NCBI RefSeq assembly: GCF_011927955.1
Contig: NZ_JAATJN010000001.1
Coordinates: forward strand, 3,224,001-3,288,000
Origin: Brevibacterium marinum
GTDB lineage: Bacteria > Actinomycetota > Actinomycetes > Actinomycetales > Brevibacteriaceae
DNA length: 64,000 bases
Direction of reading: 5' to 3'
Both the position numbers and the translations under genes were made by a program. Shown in pieces: positions 18,417-26,585 of this stretch. Below the pieces are notes generated by a model. That model ran no database searches. It saw nothing but the letters and a program-made list of their open reading frames with translations, and had not been told where the DNA came from. Numbering within the stretch: the stretch's first letter is position 1; each line of letters starts with the position of its first letter.

Positions 18417-19331
18417 TCAGGTGCTCGGTCTCAGGCTATCGACCATGGTGCTCGCTGCCTGGTCTCCTGCTTTCGTCGGCAGGAGGGCGTAGACGTGCAG
18501 CTGGCCCTCTCCTTCGTGCCACGCCACTGATACGTCCGCGTCGTGGGCTCTGCCCCGCAGCACATGTGCGTCGGGGTTGAGCACGTCACGTGTGCCGGTG
18601 AGAATCGTCAGCGGACCGAGGCCTCCCATCTCGCCGAACAGCGGGCTGACGACCGGATCGTCCAGGTCATCTTCACCGCGCCATTCTTGGGCCAGAAACC
18701 GACCGCCGGGACGGCCCAGCCAAGGGTCGTAGGGTTGAACGACATCGATCTGCGGATTCGTCCAGGTCAGATCCAAGGCAGGCGACAGCAGGGTCGTGGC
18801 CGGCAGCTGCACGCCTTCGTCTCGCAGCTGCAGGGTCGCAGAAAGCGAGATCTGGCCGCCGGCGGAATCTCCTGCCAGCCGCACCTGATGGCCGCAGCCG
18901 AGTTCTGTGCGAATCAGGTCGATGACGCCGTCGCGTGCTCCGCGAGCCGTGCCGAAGGGCAGCAGCGGGTAGATCGGTACGATGACGCGTTGATCGGTCT
19001 CTCGAGCGATGCGGGCGATGAGCGTCCAGTGCTGAGGTGCGATCTCGTTGACCCAGCCTCCGCCGTGGACATAGACTACGACGGCCTCCGACCGCGTCCC
19101 GTGGGCTGCCGGAGTCGAAGGTTCAACATCATAGACCGGCCACCCCTTCGGGCCGGGCAGCCGACGATCCACACGCACACCCTGCAGTCTCGAGGGCGGA
19201 GCGTAAGAGGCGGGCCGAAGAAAGCGCTCACCGATACGCTGACGGGCACCTTCTGCGGTCATAAACGGACGATTGGCCCGTGTGACCCTGAGATAGACAG
19301 GGATGATCGATTCGGGAAGCAGGACGCGCAA
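18417..19331 (-). CDS. Alpha/beta-hydrolase, hormone-sensitive-lipase type
   Basis: Esterase of 304 residues. The oxyanion motif HGGGW is in VVVYVHGGGWVNE, the nucleophile elbow is GDSAGG, the acid is in ILTGTRDVLNPD, and the His follows in EGEGQLHVYALLP. TTG start with AAAGGA upstream. All triad parts are present, so it should be an active carboxylesterase; the natural substrate is unknown. First of three hydrolase genes on this strand, separated by 40 and about 140 bases. Confidence 0.85.
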   Translation of the reverse strand: MRVLLPESIIPVYLRVTRANRPFMTAEGARQRIGERFLRPASYAPPSRLQGVRVDRRLPGPKGWPVYDVEPSTPAAHGTRSEAVVVYVHGGGWVNEIAPQHWTLIARIARETDQRVIVPIYPLLPFGTARGARDGVIDLIRTELGCGHQVRLAGDSAGGQISLSATLQLRDEGVQLPATTLLSPALDLTWTNPQIDVVQPYDPWLGRPGGRFLAQEWRGEDDLDDPVVSPLFGEMGGLGPLTILTGTRDVLNPDAHVLRGRAHDADVSVAWHEGEGQLHVYALLPTKAGDQAASTMVDSLRPST

Positions 19332-19372
19332 TGGATTCCTTTCACGCTCAGATGTCTGTGACGTTCACCTGC

Positions 19373-20212
19373 TCAGAGGCGAAGCATTGCAGTCGCGATG
19401 TCTTCGGTCGCCCTTTCCGGCATCTGCGTTCCCATACCCTCTTGGATCAGCAGCTGCGCGTCAGGGATCTCTGCGGCAAGCACCTCACCATTGCCGACGG
19501 GAAAGAACGGGTCGGCTCGACCGTGGATGACCAGACTTGGTATGCGCAGGTCGCCGAGGCGCTCTCGCCAGCGGGGTGAACAGTCGATCCGAGAGAAGAC
19601 CTTGCCCAGCTGATTCGCCTGGTGGACCGAAGTCTCCGGCGTTGGGGTTCGGTCCCAGATCCGAGCGGCGGTGGCTCTCGCCTGTTCGGGATCGTTGCCC
19701 AGAGTGGTCGCGCCCTCGGCGGCATATTGGGCGACGGCTCGACGGTCGGTCCAGTCCGGTTGTGGGCGCGAGAGCACGGCCGACATCGCCGACTGGTCGT
19801 GGTCCGGCAGGTCATCGTCGACTGGGCCCGGCGCGACCGGCCTGGTGCTCACCAGCGTCAGTGCCGATACGACCTCCGGGTGATCAAGTGCCGCAACCTG
19901 GGCGGCCATTCCCCCGACTCCGACCCCACCGAGGTGAGCGGTCTCCGAACCGAGCGCGCAGATGAGTTTCGAAGCGTCATCGGCGAGGTCACGAAGATTG
20001 TAAGTCGGATCCTCCGGGTCACCGGTGGACGATTCCCCAGAGTCGCGCAGGTCGTAGCGAACGACTCTCCGGCCGCCCCCGGCCACTCGTCTGCACAGCG
20101 AATCGGGCCATGACAACATCGTGGTTCCGCCCGTGAGCAATACGAGAGGATCTTCTTCGCGGCCGAAGCTCTCAACACCGAGGTCGACGCCGTTGGCTCT
20201 GATAGTGGTCAT
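19373..20212 (-). CDS. Alpha/beta-hydrolase-fold protein lacking nucleophile and His
   Basis: Protein of 279 residues with the overall sequence of RdmC-like methylesterases: LLTGGTTMLSWPDSL, VRYDLRDSGES, PTYNLRDLADDASKLICALG and VIHGRADPFFP are all in register. The nucleophile elbow, usually GHSMGG, reads GVGVGG, with Gly at residue 98 instead of Ser. The position of the catalytic His (GMGHxxP) reads GMGTQMP, with Thr at 262. The acid Asp 234 remains. Hydrolysis is therefore unlikely; binding or a non-hydrolytic role is possible. ATG at 20212 chosen over GTG 20227. Confidence 0.82.
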   Translation of the reverse strand: MTTIRANGVDLGVESFGREEDPLVLLTGGTTMLSWPDSLCRRVAGGGRRVVRYDLRDSGESSTGDPEDPTYNLRDLADDASKLICALGSETAHLGGVGVGGMAAQVAALDHPEVVSALTLVSTRPVAPGPVDDDLPDHDQSAMSAVLSRPQPDWTDRRAVAQYAAEGATTLGNDPEQARATAARIWDRTPTPETSVHQANQLGKVFSRIDCSPRWRERLGDLRIPSLVIHGRADPFFPVGNGEVLAAEIPDAQLLIQEGMGTQMPERATEDIATAMLRL

Positions 20213-20353
20213 ACGGCACGATAGCACTGCAGGCAGCAGACCTCAGCCGCGTCCCGGACATGCTCACCGGCGGTCTCGCCGACTCCGACCCGGGGCGGTC
20301 CGCCGACGGCATCGCTCGATTGACGAGGTGCTCGTCGAGCCGCTGCCGCGTGG

Positions 20354-21583
20354 TTATCGAAGTCGTTCGGATAGGTATGCCTCTGCGATGCTGAGGTGTC
20401 CCTGGCTGCCGAGGGAGTTCTTCGCTGCCTGCGTGTAGGCGTGGTTCGCGAGCGGAATCTGCACCGTCTGGACGTCGGCTCCGCGGCCTCGGGCCGCGTC
20501 GGCCCATGCGAACTGGTCAGCGGGCGTGATGACGTCATCACGCATCGCGGTCATCATAAGCGTCGGCGGGGCGGAAGCAGTGAGGTGCGTGGCGGAATTC
20601 ACTGTGGCGTAACGTTTCGGGAATTCCTCGGGGGTGCCGCCCGTGTAACTGGTCGCGAAGATGCGGGTACCCGTTCCCGCACCCGGACCTGCAGGTGCGT
20701 TCTCGTAGAGGCTCCTCACGTCGAACGCGGGGTAGTCGGCGACAATTGCAGACGGGGCGGGAACTTTCCCCCCGCACGACGATTCGGCGGTGCCCTCCGC
20801 TGCGGCACCGGCGGTGTTGGCAACCATGTTGCTGCCGGAACTCTCACCCCAAAATGCGAGACGCTCCATATCGGCACCGAGCGTGTCGGCATGGGCCTGA
20901 ATCCAGGTCGCTGCGCACGCAACCTGGGAGGGCGCCTTCTGCCAGGTCGCGTTTTCCTTGGTGGCAAGTTCGTACTCGACCGACACGACCACGTAGCCGT
21001 GGTCCGCGAGTGTGCGAAGCTCTGAGCTCGCTGCGTTTGGTTCGCCCGCGATCCAACCGCCACCGTGGACGAACATGATCGTCGGTGCCGGGCCTTTCGC
21101 CTCCGCCGGTTCATAGATCGACAGGGAGAGGTCATCCCCCGAGCTCGTCTTCTCGTACACCTCCTGACGGTCGGGCGCAGCCGCGTCTATTGCGGACAGC
21201 CCGAACGTCGCGGTGAACAGATTCACCGAGCCACCGGCCGAGGTAATGGCGCTGACGAGAACTACGACCACAGCGATGTTCGCGACCGCGCCGATACCGC
21301 CGAGCACTGTTGCGATTGCACCGGTGCGCCGACGCCCCCTGCGCACAGCGAGGATTCCGACGAGGAGCACGATCAGCCCCACCAGAGCCACTATCGGCGC
21401 CACGGTGGGCGCCAACTTGGCCGCACCTGTGCTGAGAGGCCCAAGCCCGGGAAGGAGCGATGCGAGACCGATGATCGCGGCAATCACGCCCAGCCCAAGC
21501 GCGAGGATGAGCACCACTACGCGGAATGCTTTCGCGACGCCGCCTCGTTCCGAATGCCGTAACGAACTCTCGCTGTCGGCCAT
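20354..21583 (-). CDS. Membrane-anchored esterase (alpha/beta-hydrolase with N-terminal helices)
   Basis: Protein of 409 residues. Three or four hydrophobic helices occupy about residues 20-125, with an Arg-rich loop between the second and third, followed by a hydrolase domain. IMFVHGGGWIAGEPN is the oxyanion motif, FWGESSGSNMV the nucleophile elbow, MRDDVITPADQ the acid and NHAYTQ the His. The catalytic domain is probably outside the membrane. ATG 21583 has GAGG upstream. Unlike the hydrolase gene downstream of it, the triad is intact. Confidence 0.82.
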   Translation of the reverse strand: MADSESSLRHSERGGVAKAFRVVVLILALGLGVIAAIIGLASLLPGLGPLSTGAAKLAPTVAPIVALVGLIVLLVGILAVRRGRRRTGAIATVLGGIGAVANIAVVVVLVSAITSAGGSVNLFTATFGLSAIDAAAPDRQEVYEKTSSGDDLSLSIYEPAEAKGPAPTIMFVHGGGWIAGEPNAASSELRTLADHGYVVVSVEYELATKENATWQKAPSQVACAATWIQAHADTLGADMERLAFWGESSGSNMVANTAGAAAEGTAESSCGGKVPAPSAIVADYPAFDVRSLYENAPAGPGAGTGTRIFATSYTGGTPEEFPKRYATVNSATHLTASAPPTLMMTAMRDDVITPADQFAWADAARGRGADVQTVQIPLANHAYTQAAKNSLGSQGHLSIAEAYLSERLR

Positions 21584-21589
21584 CTTCAA

Positions 21590-22102
21590 TCCTCAACTTT
21601 CGATCTTCCAGGTTGACTCTCCACCCACATCAGATCTCGTCGTTGCGATCATATGCTGACGGCAGTGGTCACTATAACGCAGTGGCCTGAGCCGCATTCG
21701 ACATACAACAGCGGAGAACCAGTCCGAGATCCTCGGCGTTGCCTCTGGCACGCTGGTCAGTCATGCAGGAGTGCGCTGTGGGAGGTGCTCCACGCCGCGC
21801 GGACCGCTGAGCCGCGCAGTGCTCCGCGAAGATCGATTCGACACGGTGGACGACCGTGCTGTTTCATTTGCCTCCAGTACGGGGTCGACTCACGTGCTGC
21901 GTGCAAACCGAAACGCCGCCCTCACCTGGGCACACCAGCCATCGAACCGATCATCGATGCCCGATCAGGGCCGGTGACTGAGACAACTCACTCCGTTTCC
22001 GAGTAACGGCATACTCGTGCCCGAAACGAAACGCGGAAACGTATACCATGTGGACATCGATGACCGTCCGGATAGTTCCGCCGTGAAAGGAAACCGAAGC
22101 AT
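21590..22102. other. 513-bp stretch without a supported gene
   Basis: Lower GC than the surroundings. Open frames here (for example 21653-22006) have no family similarity and poor codon bias. The stretch lies between the divergent esterase and the propeller protein, and the last 80 bases (near 22020-22100) probably hold the promoter of the latter, but no convincing -35/-10 pair was found. Confidence 0.6.
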
Positions 22103-23248
22103 ATGTCCCCGGACTCTGACGGAACCGCGCAAAGTCTGATCCTGGACGAGTCAATCGAGCCGAATCCGAGGAAGCTGTTCGACATGAGGGAACGCTTCGC
22201 TCCGATCACCAACCTGCTTGGTATCGGCGACCCAGATGTACAGAAGATCGGCGACCGATGGTGGATGTTCTTCGGTGGTTTCCACACCGGGTTCAAGAAC
22301 AATCTGTTCAGTGCGAGTCTGCCCGCAGGTGCACCGCTGAGCAGCGACCAATGGGCGATCACCACCCAGAAGAACAAACCCCGACGTGCAGCTCCGTTGG
22401 TGGCTCAGCCCCGGCGAGGAAGTTGGGATGCCACCGGTCTCCACACACCAAGCTACGCCATCGGCACCGGGGTGGATGACTCCGGACAATTCTATGCTTG
22501 CGAGCGCATCTACTACGCGGGACGAAACTCGCCGAGCATCATCGACAACAGCAAACCGATTTCTATCGGCGTCCTCGAAAAGACTCCACGAGGCTGGGTA
22601 CGGTACCCGCGGCCGGTTCTCGTCGGCACCTCCGAGTTTGCGAGCGTGCTCGAGCCGAAGGTGCGCTATCTCCAAGGCAAGTGGCGAATGTGGTACGCAA
22701 CCACACCCCGAGTGGCCGGTAAGAGGACGCCCCCGATCTACCAGATCCGTTACGTCGAAAGCGAGGACGGTATAACCAACTGGAGCCCGCCCCGGGTGCT
22801 GTTCTCCACAGACGAGGGATACTTCGATGCTGTCGTGAATCCGAGTACCGATGGATACGAGATGGTGACCTGCCGCAGCGGCAACCTCTCCGGCGCATCC
22901 GCCTTCCCAACCCAGGGCTTGTGGTGGCTCTCATCGCAGGTTCCGTCAGGCAACCGGACAGATTGGTCACACGAACCCCTCCCGATCCTCGAGGTCGATT
23001 CCGCCGCCGCGGACTGGTACGCCAACGGCGTTGTGGGCCCCTCGGCCCAATACGGCGACACCGACGAAGACCGCAGCACGATGTACGTCTTCTTTACCGG
23101 AGTCAGTTGTGAGACTGACTGGCTGCGGGCGGCAAGGAAGTCAGTCGTCAGGGGGTCCAGGCCGCCATTCCCCGCGCCGTTCTATCTCAGCATCGCGAGG
23201 GCGCAGTTTCGCAGGGGACAACATACTGCTGGCCGTGCCATCGAGTGA
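22103..23248 (+). CDS. Five-bladed propeller protein, glycoside hydrolase family 43-like
   Basis: Protein of 381 residues without a signal peptide. The N-terminal GIGDPDVQKIGDRWWMFFGG and later LEPKVRYLQGKWRMWYAT, EGYFDAVVNPSTDGYEMV and YVFFTGVS look like repeated blades of the GH43/GH32-like propeller with acidic residues at blade starts. A catalytic set cannot be assigned with confidence. Base composition is below the window average and codons are less biased, consistent with transfer. It sits alone next to the ychF-end repeats; it may belong to the same accessory zone. Confidence 0.55.
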   Translation: MSPDSDGTAQSLILDESIEPNPRKLFDMRERFAPITNLLGIGDPDVQKIGDRWWMFFGGFHTGFKNNLFSASLPAGAPLSSDQWAITTQKNKPRRAAPLVAQPRRGSWDATGLHTPSYAIGTGVDDSGQFYACERIYYAGRNSPSIIDNSKPISIGVLEKTPRGWVRYPRPVLVGTSEFASVLEPKVRYLQGKWRMWYATTPRVAGKRTPPIYQIRYVESEDGITNWSPPRVLFSTDEGYFDAVVNPSTDGYEMVTCRSGNLSGASAFPTQGLWWLSSQVPSGNRTDWSHEPLPILEVDSAAADWYANGVVGPSAQYGDTDEDRSTMYVFFTGVSCETDWLRAARKSVVRGSRPPFPAPFYLSIARAQFRRGQHTAGRAIE

Positions 23249-23296
23249 GAGGAGATGACGACCGCTGGGTGACGCGAGCGCAGCAGCAACGACGCC

Positions 23297-23326
23297 GGGG
23301 TCCGGAACTGGCGGTTCCGGAGCCCC
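23297..23326. terminator. Strong hairpin between propeller gene and repeat copy A
   Basis: Arms tccggaac (23301-23308) and gttccgga (23314-23321), extended by GGGG and CCCC with one bulged base. It lies 50 bases after the propeller-gene stop and 15 bases from ychF-end copy A. It could terminate transcripts from both directions. Confidence 0.55.
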
Positions 23327-23341
23327 TCCCCGCTCCGACCG

Positions 23342-23366
23342 CTATACGTTAAACCAGAATTCAACC
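23342..23366 (-). repeat. ychF 3'-end copy A (att-like)
   Basis: On the minus strand the copy reads V-E-F-W-F-N-V-stop, the C-terminal signature of YchF, without the rest of the gene. It matches copy B at 21 of 25 positions. It lies 34 bases after the GNAT stop codon and bounds the higB-higA-GNAT module on its left side. Confidence 0.75.
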
Positions 23367-23400
23367 GAGTTTCGGCGCGTAGGGCCATCTGACCCCACAG

Positions 23401-23937
23401 TTACCCGTCGATCATCGGGATGGGATCCAACGATGGTGAAGGATCGGATCTCAGCCTCCCGTAGGTGTCCACGTCGATCCGCTGCCCGCCCACGAGGAAC
23501 TTCTCGCGCTCGGTTCCCTCTTTCACGAACCCCGCACGCCTCGCTACCGCTCCAGATGCTGGGTTGTTCACCCGATGACCGAGTTCCAGGCGCGCCAGCT
23601 CGCCTGTCGTCAGCGCCCACCGAGCGATGGTGGCCGCAGCCGCGGCGGTCCATCCGCGTCCGCGAGCGGCATCGGTCATCCAATACCAGAACCAGCCGCT
23701 GCGATTCTCGTCGTCAACACTCACGCACACCAGGCCGACCAGCGCGTGGTCGGCAACGATGGCCCACGCATCGTGGCGCGAGTCCGACTTCACCAAGCGG
23801 CTCACATAGCGCTCAGCCTCAGCTAGCGTTGACACGTCGCCCTGGCGAGCCATGTCGGGGTTAGACATGAAGGCAGCGAGAACGGAGGGCGCATCAGCAC
23901 GACGAAGCCGGCGCAATGCCGGGGGCGCAGCTTTCAC
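23401..23937 (-). CDS. GNAT acetyltransferase (RimJ/RimL type)
   Basis: N-acetyltransferase of 178 residues. LRRLRRADAPSVLAAF is the first strand and helix, GWFWYWMTDAARGRGWTAAAAATI the acetyl-CoA-binding segment (R/Q-x-x-G-x-A/G variant), and LELGHRVNNPASGAVARRAGF the later motif. GTG start overlaps the higA stop (GTGA), so it is translated with the toxin-antitoxin pair. A tripartite toxin-antitoxin-acetyltransferase arrangement is unusual; it may be a cargo gene, or modify the toxin system. Confidence 0.85.
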   Translation of the reverse strand: MKAAPPALRRLRRADAPSVLAAFMSNPDMARQGDVSTLAEAERYVSRLVKSDSRHDAWAIVADHALVGLVCVSVDDENRSGWFWYWMTDAARGRGWTAAAAATIARWALTTGELARLELGHRVNNPASGAVARRAGFVKEGTEREKFLVGGQRIDVDTYGRLRSDPSPSLDPIPMIDG

Positions 23938-24254
23938 CCGACGCTCAACGGCGTGATCGCGGCGACCTTGTCGCGTAGCGCCCGGCGCTCGAGCCGCAGC
24001 TCATAGTTCGACTGCAGGTTCATCCAGAATTCCTCGGACGTCCCGAAGTACCGTGCCAGACGGATCGCTGTGTCCGCGGTGATACCGCGCTTGCCGTGCA
24101 CGATCTCGTTGATCCGCCGCGGCGGCACGTCGATGGACACGGCCAGCTTGTTCTGCGTGATCGCGAAGCCCTCTATGAAATCCTCCATCAGGATCTCTCC
24201 CGGGTGGATCGGCTCGATCAGGTCGGCCTCAGGGGTAGTCGACGAGTTCGACAT
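23934..24254 (-). CDS. higA: HigA-type antitoxin
   Basis: XRE-like helix-turn-helix antitoxin of 106 residues. EPIHPGEILMEDFIEGFAIT is the family's hallmark start, QNKLAVSIDVPPRRINEIVHGKRGI the DNA-binding helices, and FGTSEEFWMNLQSNYELR the conserved C-terminal part. ATG 24254 follows GGAGG; GTG 24263 is the alternative. It overlaps the toxin gene by 26 bases, toxin first, which is the typical higBA order. It probably represses the promoter at about 24522-24544. Confidence 0.92.
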   Translation of the reverse strand: MSNSSTTPEADLIEPIHPGEILMEDFIEGFAITQNKLAVSIDVPPRRINEIVHGKRGITADTAIRLARYFGTSEEFWMNLQSNYELRLERRALRDKVAAITPLSVG

Positions 24255-24510
24255 TGTCTGCACCTCCCTCTCTCCAGACGAAGCAGAAACGCCATTGCGC
24301 GTTCACCCGGATGCGGTGCTGGCCGCGACGGTCGCCCACCAGCCGTTCCAACCGGTTCCCCGGAGGAATCCGAAGATCCTCCACATCCTTGGCCGCATGG
24401 ATCAGCCCGAGCTTCCGCATGGTCACCCGCTGCACCGTCCGATCGACGCGCTTGACGTACTGCTCATGCCAGATGCGTTCAGTGTCCTTGCTCCCGAACG
24501 ATCTGATCAC
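24229..24510 (-). CDS. higB: HigB-type toxin (RelE superfamily mRNA interferase)
   Basis: Toxin of 93 residues that cleaves mRNA on the ribosome. MIRSFGSKDTERIW at the N-terminus, then LRIPPGNRLERLVGDRRGQHRIRVNAQWRFCFVW are characteristic of HigB, with the basic residues used for RNA contact. GTG start without a good ribosome site. It overlaps higA and precedes it on the same strand. Copy B of the ychF end lies 34 bases upstream of the start. Confidence 0.92.
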   Translation of the reverse strand: MIRSFGSKDTERIWHEQYVKRVDRTVQRVTMRKLGLIHAAKDVEDLRIPPGNRLERLVGDRRGQHRIRVNAQWRFCFVWREGGADNVELVDYP

Positions 24511-24521
24511 GAAACCAGCAT

Positions 24522-24544
24522 ATAACGCGAGTCGTCAATAACGC
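24522..24544. promoter_or_regulatory. Direct repeat in higBA promoter region
   Basis: The heptamer ataacgc occurs at 24522-24528 and 24538-24544, 16 bases apart, within 35 bases of the higB start. Spacing near one and a half helical turns and position fit a HigA operator. The second copy abuts ychF-end copy B. Confidence 0.4.
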
Positions 24545-24571
24545 TAGACGTTAAACTGGAATTCCACCACA
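24544..24571 (-). repeat. ychF 3'-end copy B (att-like)
   Basis: On the minus strand this reads V-V-E-F-Q-F-N-V-stop. Against the true ychF end it matches 21 of 27 positions, and five of the six differences are at third codon positions. It lies between the two accessory modules. A small hairpin (tgccc ... gggca) follows at 24572-24588. Confidence 0.75.
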
Positions 24572-24621
24572 TGCCCACACGTGGGGCAATCTCACTCAGC
24601 AGTGGTAGTGCGCCTGCAGGA

Positions 24622-24810
24622 TCACGAGACCATCGACGTCCACAGGTACACCAGCCATCGATCGTCGGTGATGCGCCGCGACCACGGACCCTGCGCTCCG
24701 TGCTTCATCTGCCATTCAAGGTCGTAGACCTCGACGGCGACATGGTCCTCGTTCACGCACTCGATCAGCGGCAACATGGTTGTGCACACCTTGCTGTTAC
24801 TGATGGACAT
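24622..24810 (-). CDS. Small hypothetical protein, 62 residues
   Basis: Short frame with strong third-position GC bias. MSISNSKVCTTMLPLIECVN is followed by HVAVEVYDLEWQMKHGAQG and ITDDRWLVYLWTS, a soluble mixed alpha/beta pattern with two Cys. No recognised family. It lies alone between the dihydrofolate reductase-like gene and ychF-end copy B, so it may be the last gene of that module. A GAGG about ten bases before the ATG is a weak ribosome site. Confidence 0.5.
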   Translation of the reverse strand: MSISNSKVCTTMLPLIECVNEDHVAVEVYDLEWQMKHGAQGPWSRRITDDRWLVYLWTSMVS

Positions 24811-24935
24811 GATGTAAGGACCTCTTCGGTCAGACGATTGGTCGCACCATGGGGGCAGTCATGTCGTACCGAGAATCTGAACTCCACTACGTTCTGCAGC
24901 TGAACAGCCTCAGCGAGCGGCTCTCCCTGCTTCGC

Positions 24936-25481
24936 TCAGCGGGATCCCAGTGGGCCGACTACATCAAAAGTGGCCGTCAAGAAGTCCCGATTGCGCTCGC
25001 AGTTCCGTAATGAGAGATCGAATGCTCCATCGAACAGCGGTCTCCCTGAGCCGAGCATCACTGGCGCAATGGAGACCTTGATTTCGTCCAGCATCCCGGC
25101 GGATGCGAAGGACCCGGCCAGATTGCCGCCGCCCATCATCCACACGTCCTTTTCGCCAGCAGCCTCCTCGATGGCCGCACGATGATCAGTCGGTTCCCCG
25201 GCGAGGAATATGACATGCTCGTTCGCTGGTTTCAGGCCACGGTGGGTGAATACGAAGGTCGGCATCTGCGGCAACCAATCAGGATGGTTCTCGAGCACCC
25301 ACCGATAGGTCGTCGCTCCCATTACCTGCGCACCGACGTCCGCTATGAGGGCGTCGGCGCTGCCTGGGCCGTCTACGTCGATATCCTGTTTGAACAGCCA
25401 GGCGAGCGAGTCGTGCTCGTCGGCCAGGAAGCCGTCCAAGGTGGTGGCGGTGTAGTAGCGGTAGCGATTTGTGTTTGTCAT
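24936..25481 (-). CDS. Dihydrofolate reductase-like (RibD C-terminal) protein
   Basis: NADPH-reductase-fold protein of 181 residues. YRYYTATTLDGFLADEHDSL is the N-terminal strand and loop, QVMGATTYRWVLE the cofactor turn, and VWMMGGGNLAGSFASAGMLDE the glycine-rich site. Start at 25481 has AGGAGG upstream and overlaps the stop of the AraC gene (TAATG). It is a second, distinct member of the same family as the gene at 13936; both lie beside a regulator, which suggests inducible reductases for xenobiotic or carbonyl compounds. Confidence 0.85.
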   Translation of the reverse strand: MTNTNRYRYYTATTLDGFLADEHDSLAWLFKQDIDVDGPGSADALIADVGAQVMGATTYRWVLENHPDWLPQMPTFVFTHRGLKPANEHVIFLAGEPTDHRAAIEEAAGEKDVWMMGGGNLAGSFASAGMLDEIKVSIAPVMLGSGRPLFDGAFDLSLRNCERNRDFLTATFDVVGPLGSR

Positions 25482-26425
25482 TACAGGCCTCCTGACATGT
25501 GGCGGTGCCATATGATCGGGTCGGGATCGAGATGATTGACATCAGTTCCGGACTGCGTCAGCATCCAGCGGACGATTTGGCGTCGGTGTGCCGAGAACGT
25601 GAGGACATGTGCGACGATCTGAGAGAACAAGAAGGACTCAGGCGGGTCGCACAGCGCGTCGATCACCCGGTCACCCCAGGCGCCGCGGCGTTCGATCGCT
25701 CGGGTCGTCGCGAGCCACCGGGCGGCGATCTCGTCATGTCGTCGACGTAACGTCACCGCGTCGTCCCTGCCTCCGAGGTCCGGCGAGTCCTCGCCGTCAA
25801 TGCTGGCAAGCCATGGAAGCTTGTCAAGTGCGAGATGACGGAGTACGTCAGCGAGCGTGGTCTCCGTCCCTACCCACGACAGAACCTGATGTCCTGGCAT
25901 CCGTACGCGCCGGTATTCCTGGTCGTCGACAGACGTCGCGGCCGCGAGCAAATCGTCGGTGTCGTCCAGATCGTGCCGGATCATCAACGCCACCACGTCG
26001 CCTGCGAACTGTTCCTCCTCGGCGTCGATATAGAGCACCGTCGGAGAATGGAAATGGATGCCGTTCGGTGCGGGCAACCAGTGCGTCCGTTCGCCCTGGG
26101 TCGGCCACGCACTCGGAGCACACCCGAACGCACGGGAGAACGCACGCGAGAACCCATCGGCCGAGTCGTATCCTGCCGAGAACGCTGTGTCCGTCACGGA
26201 GCTTCCGCGCCGCAACTCCCAGGCAGCTCGCTCCAACAACACTCGCCGCCGGATCGCCACGGGCGACTCCCCCGCCGCGCTGCGCACTTGACGTGTGAAA
26301 TGGAACGGCGAGGAGTACGACGATCCGGCCATCTGGCCAAGGACGGCACTTTCACCCTCGTGGTCAGCAAGCACCACGTCGAGTAACTGTCGGATCCGGT
26401 CACGCCCGCTTCTAACCTTGTTCAC
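25481..26425 (-). CDS. AraC-type regulator fused to a DinB-like domain
   Basis: Protein of 314 residues. Residues about 5-108 hold two AraC helix-turn-helix motifs (LGQMAGSSYSSPFHFTRQVR and TDTAFSAGYDSADGFSRAF). Residues about 165-310 resemble a DinB helical bundle with His residues in FLFSQIVAHVLTFSAHRRQI. HTH-first order with a C-terminal sensor-like domain is uncommon for AraC proteins. GTG start. It is translationally coupled to the reductase-like gene, its probable target. It lies about 160 bases from the end of ychF. Confidence 0.82.
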   Translation of the reverse strand: MNKVRSGRDRIRQLLDVVLADHEGESAVLGQMAGSSYSSPFHFTRQVRSAAGESPVAIRRRVLLERAAWELRRGSSVTDTAFSAGYDSADGFSRAFSRAFGCAPSAWPTQGERTHWLPAPNGIHFHSPTVLYIDAEEEQFAGDVVALMIRHDLDDTDDLLAAATSVDDQEYRRVRMPGHQVLSWVGTETTLADVLRHLALDKLPWLASIDGEDSPDLGGRDDAVTLRRRHDEIAARWLATTRAIERRGAWGDRVIDALCDPPESFLFSQIVAHVLTFSAHRRQIVRWMLTQSGTDVNHLDPDPIIWHRHMSGGL

Positions 26426-26585
26426 CTGACCAGTATGCCCAGACTTGTGGGTCCCGCACCCGACCGATCTTGCTCAGATCCAATGCGACGGCATCCCGAC
26501 ACATTCTTCTCGATACACCAAGGACGAGCATTTGTCGCGAATCCATGAACCGGGAACGCCGGCCCCTGGAGCAAGTCCCAGCTAC

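Noticed and set aside
20587-20630. Sequence acgtttcgggaattcc, superficially like a ychF-end copy
   Set aside because: It is inside the coding region of a complete esterase, does not encode the VEFxFNV end, and shares only scattered bases.
21653-22006. Possible 117-residue gene in the low-GC gap
   Set aside because: No codon bias, no ribosome site, no similarity.
26540-26566. ccatgaaccgggaacgccgg near the end of ychF, resembling part of its 3' end
   Set aside because: Similarity covers about 15 bases with a gap and has no stop codon in the right frame; probably chance.
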